NCBI RefSeq assembly: GCF_020055675.1
Contig: NZ_JAIPUS010000004.1
Location: 111,247-175,246 of the forward strand
Direction: 5' to 3'
Length of the DNA: 64,000 bases
Source: Marivita sp.
GTDB lineage: Bacteria > Pseudomonadota > Alphaproteobacteria > Rhodobacterales > Rhodobacteraceae
The position numbers were made by a program, and so were the translations under genes. The notes below the pieces were generated by a model. That model did not search any database. It was not told the DNA's origin and was given only the letters and a program-made list of their open reading frames with translations. This document shows positions 58,301 through 64,000 of this stretch, one piece after another. Position 1 is the stretch's first letter; each line of letters opens with the position of its first letter.

Positions 58301-59444
58301 CGGGTGTCCCGCTTTCGTCGATCCAGAAAAGCTGAACCGTGCTGTCGCTGTCGTTCACAACGGTGAAACTGGAGGCCGTGAGACTGGTCGCGCTGGGGTG
58401 GGCCGCCGGATTGAACACGGACGACATGACGTCGCCTTCGACATAATCGGCCCCGTCGCCGCCGAAAATCGTGTCGTCGCCTACGCCGCCGTAAAGGCTG
58501 TCGTCTCCCGCCATGCCGTCAATAAGATCATTGCCCGCGCCACCGTCGAGGATATTGGTGAAGTCGTTAGGACCGCCAGTCAGCAACTCGCCGTCAAACC
58601 CCGTCAGGGTGTCGTCAAAGGCAGTGCCGATGATCCCGTCAATCCCCGTGCCGGTGTCGCCGGTCGCGTCGCCCCCCGAAAAGCTGCCGGTATCCAGATT
58701 GATATCCACGCCCGCGTCCGAGTCGGCGTAATCCACGATATCAAGGCCGGCACGGCCGTTGATTGTGTCAGCACCAGGCCCGCCGACGATCGTATCGGCG
58801 CCGTCGCCCGCCTCGATGGAATCATCATTATTGCCAGCGAGGTTGTCATTGTTGTCGATCCGGTCGCCATCGGGATCGCCCGTGTAGTTTACGTCGATCA
58901 GATCATCGCCTGCCGTGCCCTCGACAACATAATCCAGAACGTCCAGATCATAGCGGTCGGCAGTCATGTTGTATACGGTGTCGCCATTGGCTGGGTTGGC
59001 CGTGCCCAAAGTCAGCGATTCGATGGGCTTTGCTTCCAGCACGTCCGAATACGCGTTGGGGCCGCTGGACGGCGGCAGCAGGTACAGATTGCCGTCGGTG
59101 TCCTGCATCACGATGGCATCGACAAAGGCTGTCGTGCCGTCGGTGTAGGTGATTTGCGATCCGGTGTAGATCATCGTCGCGTCATGCGTCAGCGTAACAC
59201 CGTCGATGACGAATTGTTCGTTGGCCGCACTATTGTCCGAGTCGTAGGAGATCGCACTGGACCCGCCGGTGTACAAACTTGTCGCATCCGGCGACAAAGT
59301 GCGCAGGTCACTGGCCAGTGGCGTGCTCGAGCCGCCAAAAACCAATCCTTCCAGCGCCTGGTGGTTTTCCGAGATTATATTGCCCTCGACCGTGTCGATT
59401 TCAGGGGCAACGCCGAGGGAGAAGAGATCAAACGTCGTGGGCAT
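55344..59444 (-). CDS. RTX calcium-binding protein with VHL-beta-like insert and C-terminal Hint domain
   Basis: A 1366-residue, very acidic protein without a signal peptide. It begins with a [20 protein letters not shown] region, then RTX nonapeptides (GGxGxDxxx) in three blocks (about 195-330, 425-510 and 595-1080). A non-RTX insert at about 345-420 resembles the VHL beta domain: [35 protein letters not shown]. The unit [16 protein letters not shown] occurs at about 173 and about 593. After a repeat-free [11 protein letters not shown] tail, a Hint_2 domain starts at Cys 1156 ([20 protein letters not shown]) and reaches about residue 1300. It is probably exported by type I secretion and calcium-folded outside. 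The Hint domain may mediate self-processing. Confidence 0.92.
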   Translation of the reverse strand: MPTTFDLFSLGVAPEIDTVEGNIISENHQALEGLVFGGSSTPLASDLRTLSPDATSLYTGGSSAISYDSDNSAANEQFVIDGVTLTHDATMIYTGSQITYTDGTTAFVDAIVMQDTDGNLYLLPPSSGPNAYSDVLEAKPIESLTLGTANPANGDTVYNMTADRYDLDVLDYVVEGTAGDDLIDVNYTGDPDGDRIDNNDNLAGNNDDSIEAGDGADTIVGGPGADTINGRAGLDIVDYADSDAGVDINLDTGSFSGGDATGDTGTGIDGIIGTAFDDTLTGFDGELLTGGPNDFTNILDGGAGNDLIDGMAGDDSLYGGVGDDTIFGGDGADYVEGDVMSSVFNPAAHPSATSLTASSFTVVNDSDSTVQLFWIDESGTPASYGSIPPGGTLTQSTFVGHTWYVADANTGTPLQYLGAPADGSTVTYTQGNDSIDGGDGDDTILAGGGDDTVDGGTGNDSIDGGAGNDLIDGGAGSDSLLGGAGDDTILSSGNNDSISGGDGADVIRITPFELGGINNLSVDGGSGGVDADTLDITALISDGWVISSMTQNPETAGSPGFSGQISLSRGAESATINYVDIEELILEPKNYIVEGTAGDDLIDASYTGDPEGDMVDAGDAVDGSEDDVIDAGAGNDTVLAGLGDDLVYGWTGADSLSGGDGNDTIFGQDGNDTIFGGAGNDSLDGDDGLAGADSVSGEAGNDTIIGDGGNDTLLGGADDDLIFAGADDDSVEGGTGDDQLYGEAGNDYLDGGAGDDTIFGGDGNDTIIGFEGNDSVDGGDGDDFINTRTSPGTGLPDEGYSTPGDALYYPSDPDAFNDRDTVHGGAGNDTILTGDDNDIIFGGDGNDSVDAGFDDDSVSGGAGMDSLEGNEGNDTIDGGADDDIIYGDVAPTNPDYPFFAPYDLPNDGTDLAPNNNADSLTGGDGNDTIYGQDDNDTLEGGLGNDYLDGGTDDDYLDGAEGADTLIGGAGNDTLLGGADSSADSLDGGTGNDELSGGDGNDTLLGGDGNDTLFGGGDNDLLDGGTGDDTLDGWTGNDTITGGLGDDSITGGDGDDTFVYAPGDGTDTISDFNFGNTGTLNDGDITNNDRIDLSSFYDNIWELTADFNDDGILNQSNDGVGTVDYSDNTSFDGDGLVFTGATGDTSSFTVENTGVVCFTTGTRILTEHGDRPVESLRPGDRIVTRDNGVQTLRWVGQCHVGRAELAAREKLRPILLSPDLTGGDAPLIVSPQHGVLLDLDGEERLVRATHLARLKGGAARVMQGLRAVTYVHILFDDHQIVFSNGAPSESFFPGPFALGTLEAKVRQEILYLFPELRVSPAETAYGLHARSYARPRHLPVHLNGLKPRPRTRCRPAPPQDAHYAVCE
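56260..57660 (-). repeat. Main RTX nonapeptide repeat tract
   Basis: Dozens of imperfect 27-bp coding repeats (GGxGNDTxx-type units) inside the RTX gene. The smaller blocks are 57920-58160 and 58430-58860, the latter two flanking the VHL-like insert. They resemble a spaced DNA repeat array but are in-frame protein repeats. Confidence 0.85.
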
Positions 59445-60030
59445 GGTCAGGATACTCGGTGATTTTCAGCGTGCGGTTCGGCTGATGAGGCAGGGATCGA
59501 TGGCAAAAGCCTTCAGGCGAATAGAGGCAAAGGGCGCCATGAAGCGGTGAGCGGACCGAAACGGTGCGCGTGCGAATGTCGGCTCTGTTTGAAATCAAAA
59601 TGTCGGTCGCCAACACACACACACCCTATTCAATACATTACACGCCTCGGCAGTGTTCCGCCCGGTCCACGCCGAAGCCTCACGGGACAAACCTTGCGAG
59701 GCTGTGGCTAACTGGAAATTGCGACCGCAAGTTGATCGCACTTGGGTATTTTTGGGTTTTTAAAATGTCTGGCGTTCAACTGGCCGCCATTCCGGCAGCC
59801 GGGAAGTCATCGCCGCGCGTTGTCGACCATCGCGGAAAGCTGCGCCATTTCCGATGGAAACGACGATCGAGAGTGTCCGGCCCCGTGCTGCGACAAAACC
59901 AAGCTCGGCCAAATGAGCGCGCAACATATTGATCCGCATGGTTCCCCGATCATGTTCCAGGGCGTGGCGTCCTGATCAGACCAGGGCCTTTACTCGGTTT
60001 CAATCCTGCATCGCGCTTTGGGGGAAAACG
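59445..60030. other. 586-bp intergenic region
   Basis: It lies between the divergent RTX gene start and the rpmJ terminator. It contains a short CA run near 59610 and no convincing gene; open frames there lack ribosome binding sites and coding-like composition. Confidence 0.45.
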
Positions 60031-60057
60031 AAAAAAGCCACCCCGAAGGGTGGCTTT
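60031..60057 (-). terminator. Rho-independent terminator of rpmJ
   Basis: Read on the minus strand, AAAGCCACCC, loop TTCG, and GGGTGGCTTT are followed by a T run. The ten-base stem starts 23 bp after the rpmJ stop. Confidence 0.88.
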
Positions 60058-60079
60058 CTCGTGCAATCTGCAGGTCCGC

Positions 60080-60205
60080 TTAGCCCTGGCGGGCTTTGAA
60101 CCGGCGCTGCGTCTTGTTTATGACGTAAACGCGGCCCTTACGGCGCACAACGCGGCAGTCGCGATGGCGGTTCTTCAGCGAACGAAGCGAGTTCTTGACC
60201 TTCAT
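60080..60205 (-). CDS. rpmJ: 50S ribosomal protein L36 (bL36)
   Basis: A 41-residue basic protein, [20 protein letters not shown] then [20 protein letters not shown]. This is the alphaproteobacterial L36 form with a single Cys (no C+ zinc ribbon). It has GAGGAGAGACCG upstream and its own terminator. Confidence 0.95.
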   Translation of the reverse strand: MKVKNSLRSLKNRHRDCRVVRRKGRVYVINKTQRRFKARQG

Positions 60206-60286
60206 CGGTCTCTCCTCTTATCGCGGCGCGCGAGCGCCTTAGTGGTTGCGGATGCCCCGGCCCAAGGACCGAGACGGCGAATTCAA

Positions 60287-60361
60287 TGGTGGGCGATACT
60301 AGGTTCGAACTAGTGACCCCTTCGATGTCAACGAAGTGCTCTACCACTGAGCTAATCGCCC
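60287..60361 (-). tRNA. tRNA-Val (anticodon GAC)
   Basis: The minus-strand sequence folds into a cloverleaf: acceptor GGGCGAT/ATCGCCC, D arm with AGCTCAGTGGTAGAGC, anticodon stem CTTCG/CGAAG around loop TTGACAT (GAC at the anticodon), and a T arm with GTTCGAA. Discriminator A and an encoded CCA (60287-60289) follow. Confidence 0.95.
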
Positions 60362-60508
60362 TTTGACCCTTTGCGATTCGGGCGCCCCAAATAAAAGGGG
60401 CGCGTCAAGCCGCGCCGGTGGAGCGGTCTATAAAAGGAGTCGGAACCGGGATCAAGGGCTTTTGGTCATAGAAAAAATCGGTCTATGTTGAGGCATCCGG
60501 GAGAGCAC

Positions 60509-61372
60509 ATGCCAAAAGTCGCGTATCACCTTGACGAGCCAGAAGCCCACACGTCGCGTGTGGTGTTTGCTTCGCCGCATTCCGGGCGGGACTATAGCTG
60601 GCAATTCCTGCGCTACACGACATTGGACGAGGTGACGATCCGATCGTCAGAGGACGCCTTTGTCGATCGCCTCTTCGACTGTGCGCCGCAATTTGGCGCC
60701 CCGTTCATCAAGGCTGGTGCGCCGCGGGCCTATATTGACCTCAACCGCTCGGTCGAAGAACTGGATCCGGCGTTGATCGAAGGCGTGTGCCGCCAGACCC
60801 ACAACCCCCGCATCGCGTCAGGCCTGGGTGTGGTCCCGCGCGTCGTGGCGAATGGCCGCCCGATCTATCGCGGTAAACTGCCGCTGGCCGAGGCGGAGCT
60901 GCGGATCGCGCAATACTGGCACCCCTATCATGAGAAGTTGCGCATGTTGATGGGGCAGGCACATGCGCGCTTTGGCGAGGCGATTTTGATCGATTGTCAT
61001 TCGATGCCGCGCGAGGCGCTGGACGGGATGACCAAATCCATGGCCCGCCGCCCGCAAATCGTGCTGGGTGACCGGTTCGGCGCGTCGGCCAGCCAGACGG
61101 TGGTGGACCGGATCGAGGCTGCCTTTGCGGATGCTGGGTTGCTGGTCGCGCGCAACGCGCCCTTTGCCGGAGCCTATATCACGCAAGCCTATGGCCGCCC
61201 GTCCAGGCAGCACCACGCTGTCCAGATCGAGATCGACAGATCCCTCTACATGGACGAGCGCGCGGTGCGCCCGAACGCCAACTTCCACAATTTCCGTAAA
61301 TTGCTGCGCAGCGTCGTCGCCGAGATCGCGGCAACGGGACAAGCGGATGACACGCCTCTGGCCGCCGAATAG
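60509..61372 (+). CDS. N-formylglutamate amidohydrolase family protein
   Basis: A 287-residue hydrolase with FASPHSGRDYSW, IRSSEDAFVDRLF, RAYIDLNRSVEELDP, AILIDCHSMPREA and FAGAYITQAYGRPSRQHHAV, the FGase pattern with metal-binding His and Glu. GGGAGAGC precedes the ATG. It releases formate from N-formylglutamate, the last step of one histidine pathway, or acts on related substrates. Histidine genes are not nearby. Confidence 0.92.
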   Translation: MPKVAYHLDEPEAHTSRVVFASPHSGRDYSWQFLRYTTLDEVTIRSSEDAFVDRLFDCAPQFGAPFIKAGAPRAYIDLNRSVEELDPALIEGVCRQTHNPRIASGLGVVPRVVANGRPIYRGKLPLAEAELRIAQYWHPYHEKLRMLMGQAHARFGEAILIDCHSMPREALDGMTKSMARRPQIVLGDRFGASASQTVVDRIEAAFADAGLLVARNAPFAGAYITQAYGRPSRQHHAVQIEIDRSLYMDERAVRPNANFHNFRKLLRSVVAEIAATGQADDTPLAAE

Positions 61373-61377
61373 CCCCG

Positions 61378-62370
61378 TCAGTCAAAGAGCCGGGCCAGAC
61401 GGTCTCTCAAGATGGCATCGTCGGACAGGCTCAGGCGCACGGGGAGTGTCAGGACCTTCGTGCGATAGCTTTGCGGCAGGCGCACCGCGTCCTTTTCGGT
61501 GGTGACAAGCTGCGAGTTCGCCGCAGCCGCGTCTTTCTCCAGCCGCGCCAGCAGAGCTGTTGTCAGCTTTTGATGATCGTCAAGGGCGCGTGTCTCGACC
61601 ACCTGAGCCCCCATTTCTTGCAGGGTCAGGAAAAATTTCTCGGGATGGCCGATCCCGGCGAAAGCAAGGCAGCGCAGACCATCCCAATCCATGCCAGTCT
61701 GCAAGGGTGCCAGGTGGCCGGTGACATGTGGCAGCGAAACCTGCGTGCCCCAAAGGCGCTCGAACCGCGTTTGTGCCGCTTGCGACCCGATGGACAGAAC
61801 AATATCCGCCCGCGCCATCGCGGCGGCCACCGGCTCGCGTAGTGGCCCGGCTGGAAGACATCGCCCGTTCCCGAAGCCATGTGCCGCATCGACCACGATC
61901 AGGGTCAGATCCTTGGCAAGACCCGGATTTTGCAGCCCATCATCCAGCAGGATTACATCAGCCCCGGCCTGCGCCGCGGCCCTTGCCCCGGCCGCGCGAT
62001 CCTTGGCCACCCAGACCGGACCGAAGGCCGACAGAAGCAGGGGCTCATCCCCGACCTCGTCTGCGCCGTGGCTGCGGGGATCGACCTGTACCGGACCCGC
62101 GTGCGCGCCGCCATAGCCGCGCGAGACGACATGCGCGGTCTTGCCCAGCGCGCCAACCATCTGCATGAGCGCGATCACGGTCGGTGTCTTGCCTGTGCCA
62201 CCCGCGTTGACATTGCCGACGCAGATCACCGGTATCCCGACGCGCGCAGGTGCGCCCTTGCGCAGCCGTCGTGCCGTTAGCGCCGCGTATACCGCCCCCA
62301 GCGGTGTCAGGAGCCGCGCGCGCCAGCCGGGCGTTTCGGGGGGCAGGAACCAGAAAGACGGTAGTCTCAC
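61378..62370 (-). CDS. lpxK: Tetraacyldisaccharide 4'-kinase
   Basis: A 330-residue lipid A kinase with N-terminal [20 protein letters not shown], the P-loop [37 protein letters not shown] and [11 protein letters not shown]. The start is the GTG at 62370, coupled to the waaA stop (GTGA) with GGAGG in front. It phosphorylates the 4' position of lipid A disaccharide. Confidence 0.94.
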   Translation of the reverse strand: MRLPSFWFLPPETPGWRARLLTPLGAVYAALTARRLRKGAPARVGIPVICVGNVNAGGTGKTPTVIALMQMVGALGKTAHVVSRGYGGAHAGPVQVDPRSHGADEVGDEPLLLSAFGPVWVAKDRAAGARAAAQAGADVILLDDGLQNPGLAKDLTLIVVDAAHGFGNGRCLPAGPLREPVAAAMARADIVLSIGSQAAQTRFERLWGTQVSLPHVTGHLAPLQTGMDWDGLRCLAFAGIGHPEKFFLTLQEMGAQVVETRALDDHQKLTTALLARLEKDAAAANSQLVTTEKDAVRLPQSYRTKVLTLPVRLSLSDDAILRDRLARLFD

Positions 62371-63593
62371 AACTCGGCCTCCATCGCGTCCAGCCATTCG
62401 TTGATCTGTGTCAGCATCAGATCGGCCGTTTCCGCACCAGCCGAGACGACGGTCCAGCCGGCATGCGCCATTGCCGCGGCCTGGTCTGGCGCAATCAGAT
62501 GCGTGACCGCGGCGCTCAACGAATCCACGTCCTTGACGATCCGTGCCGCCCCCGCCGCCACCAGTCGGGAATAGGCATCAAGGTGTCGCCCCACATTCGG
62601 ACCATAGAGGATTGCCGATCCCAGGGCGGCCGCCATCATCGGAGCCTGGCCACCAATTTTGGCTGTCAGCGATCCACCAAGGAAACACAGTGGCGCAAGC
62701 CGGTACCACAGGCCCAATTCACGATCGTCTCCCGCCAGAAGAACCTGCGTGTTCTCGTCCGGCATCTCGCCGTTTTCCCAGCGTGCAAGGCGCAGGCCGA
62801 CCTCTTGGCAGTGTTCGGCGATGGCCTCTTCGTTTGACGAGGTCGCGGGCACGATCACCAGCAAGAGCCGGTGCGCCAGGCGCGACGCCCGGCGATGCGC
62901 GCGCAGAACGGTATCGGTTTCGCCCGGTTCGACCCTGACCGCCAGCCAGACAGGTCGCCCGGCCAGCGCGGCGGTCAATTCCTCGTGCAGGCCGTCGTGG
63001 CAGGTCAGCGGAAAAACCTCGGGCTCCAGCGGGGACGTCACGTCGATCCGGTTGCCGGGCACGCCAAGGCGGCGCAGGCTCTGGGCGGCCTGCCTGTCTT
63101 GCGCGAAAATGGTGTGAAACAAGCGCAGCGCGCCGCTGGTTGCATCCGGCATGAAGCGCGAAGAGGGTTGCCGCCACGGTGCATCCGCCGCATCGACCAG
63201 CAAGAGGTGCGTACCGGATTGGGAGGCCTCGTTTATCAGGGCAGGGCGCAATTCGTTCCCGGCCCAGACCAGAATGTCCGGCTGCCAATGATCCAGAAAC
63301 CGGCCGATATCACTGAGCGTCTCCGACGGCAAACTGCTGATCTGTTCGCCTGTCGCCTCGGATGGGGATGTCGGCGAAGAATCGCAGGTCAGCAGCAAAG
63401 AGAAATCATCGCGCTGATGGCGCAGGCGCTGGATCAGCGTCAGAAGCGTTTCCAAGCGGTCGCGCGTGTCGCAGTGCAGCCACAGGACCGGGCCGTCGGC
63501 ACGTGCCGTCCTCTGCACTGACTTCGCGGTCAGCCGATCCTGGCCGCGGGCAAACGCCAGGTAGGCCGCCAGGCTGATGGGCCTTCGCGCCAA
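62367..63593 (-). CDS. waaA: 3-deoxy-D-manno-octulosonic acid transferase (Kdo transferase)
   Basis: A 408-residue GT30 enzyme. Marks: [44 protein letters not shown], and [20 protein letters not shown] with the C-terminal AILYGPNV. It adds Kdo to the lipid A precursor. It lies five bases after the DUF4170 gene and overlaps lpxK. Confidence 0.9.
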   Translation of the reverse strand: MARRPISLAAYLAFARGQDRLTAKSVQRTARADGPVLWLHCDTRDRLETLLTLIQRLRHQRDDFSLLLTCDSSPTSPSEATGEQISSLPSETLSDIGRFLDHWQPDILVWAGNELRPALINEASQSGTHLLLVDAADAPWRQPSSRFMPDATSGALRLFHTIFAQDRQAAQSLRRLGVPGNRIDVTSPLEPEVFPLTCHDGLHEELTAALAGRPVWLAVRVEPGETDTVLRAHRRASRLAHRLLLVIVPATSSNEEAIAEHCQEVGLRLARWENGEMPDENTQVLLAGDDRELGLWYRLAPLCFLGGSLTAKIGGQAPMMAAALGSAILYGPNVGRHLDAYSRLVAAGAARIVKDVDSLSAAVTHLIAPDQAAAMAHAGWTVVSAGAETADLMLTQINEWLDAMEAEL

Positions 63594-63597
63594 TGGG

Positions 63598-63834
63598 TCA
63601 GTCCTGCGGGTCCGGGTCGGACGTACTGGACTCCATCAATTGCTGTAAATCGCCGACGAAATAGCGCATATGTGCATTGTCCACCGTGCGCTGGGCCTCG
63701 GTTTTCCATGCGTCATAGGCCGATTTGCGATCCTGGAAGATCCCGACGACATGCACGTTCTCGGGGTCCTTGAATACGTTTTCCGACGGTTTGACGAGTT
63801 CGCCACCGAAAACGATATGCAGGTGCTGGGCCAT
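63598..63834 (-). CDS. DUF4170 domain-containing protein
   Basis: A 78-residue protein with LHIVFGGELVKPSENVFKDP, VHVVGIFQDRKSAYDAWK, and AHMRYFVGDLQQLM, the DUF4170 pattern that is conserved next to waaA in alphaproteobacteria. GAGGAA precedes the ATG at 63834. No known function; possibly linked to lipid A assembly. Confidence 0.9.
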   Translation of the reverse strand: MAQHLHIVFGGELVKPSENVFKDPENVHVVGIFQDRKSAYDAWKTEAQRTVDNAHMRYFVGDLQQLMESSTSDPDPQD

Positions 63835-63909
63835 GAGTGTTCCTCTTGTGCTGCGATGCGGCCAACCTAAGAAGCTCTGTTGGCAGGTCAAGGTGATTGG
63901 GGTCCGCCC

Positions 63910-64000
63910 GCTAGGGCAGGGTTTGCGCGATCAGCCCCTTGATCGCGCGCACGTGCTCCGGTGTGGCGCCGCAGACATCCTGTGTCAGCTCCGTCGCGCG
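63910..64000 (-). CDS. Partial CDS, C-terminal 29 residues, unidentified
   Basis: The minus-strand frame at the window edge ends ATELTQDVCGATPEHVRAIK, then GLIAQTLP and a TAG at 63912-63910. The coding rhythm is good. Too little remains to name the family. It belongs to the same strand as the DUF4170-waaA-lpxK block, with 75 bp between. Confidence 0.6.

Noticed and set aside
56260..58860. Possible CRISPR-like or satellite array
   Set aside because: The repeats are imperfect 27-bp units that keep the reading frame and encode RTX nonapeptides; spacers of unique sequence are absent.
55851..59462. Very long open frame on the plus strand across the RTX gene
   Set aside because: It is an antisense shadow: the repeated D/G/N-rich codons of the RTX protein leave the opposite strand free of stops. 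It gives V/I/A/R repeats without any domain and no ribosome binding site.
59564..59932. 122-codon plus-strand frame in the gap before rpmJ
   Set aside because: The translation is low in acidic residues and lacks protein-like patterning; no ribosome binding site.

Overview
The window looks like a chromosomal segment of a marine, facultatively denitrifying alphaproteobacterium of the Rhodobacterales (Roseobacter/Paracoccus type). The support is the high GC, the smo-type sorbitol/mannitol operon, the nirK/norCBQD cluster with NnrR-like boxes, the lpxK-waaA-DUF4170 block, and two very large RTX/Hint or DUF4214 proteins. No transposase, prophage, rRNA or CRISPR array is visible.

Layout: (a) 1-3330, the first 1110 codons of a giant secreted-type protein (glycosidase-like domain, Pro-rich linker, esterase-like domain, RTX-like region, DUF4214) running off the left edge. 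(b) 4038-7254, a degenerate receiver-like ORF, a GAF-PAS-HisKA kinase, an Rcp1-type response regulator and a frameshifted kinase remnant. (c) 7261-18484, an organic-acid region: AbrB-family membrane protein and an odd SDR; a tripartite tricarboxylate transporter (tctCBA) with an Ldh2-family dehydrogenase; thioesterase, enoyl-CoA hydratase and CoA-transferase; a MatR-like GntR regulator and malonyl-CoA synthetase. A shared ATTGTTGACA box suggests one regulator for both ends. (d) 18713-21599, a di-haem peroxidase convergent with a CRTAC1/FG-GAP protein. (e) 21596-29129, xylose: a ROK repressor divergent from xylFHGBA with a strong palindrome between them. (f) 29620-37966, polyols: LacI regulator, smoEFGK, smoS, mtlK and a P-loop sugar/nucleoside kinase. 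(g) 38009-48484, denitrification: norCBQD, two very small membrane proteins, nnrS, nnrU, a DUF1858 protein, an NnrR-type Crp/Fnr regulator, pseudoazurin, nirK, nirV. (h) 48659-54963, TRAP transporter, class V PLP enzyme, Lrp regulator and M24 peptidase. (i) 55344-59444, a 1366-residue RTX protein with a C-terminal Hint domain and an embedded VHL-beta-like domain. (j) 60031-64000, housekeeping genes: rpmJ, tRNA-Val, N-formylglutamate amidohydrolase, lpxK, waaA, DUF4170 and a partial gene.

Together the genes describe a heterotroph that takes up C5/C6 polyols, xylose and dicarboxylates, and can respire nitrite to nitrous oxide when oxygen is short. Nitrate reductase and nitrous-oxide reductase genes are not in this window. 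The most unusual item is the VHL-beta-like module inside the RTX-Hint protein. Other points worth attention are the catalytically defective SDR, the degenerate receiver protein, and the two tiny translationally coupled membrane proteins of the nor cluster.
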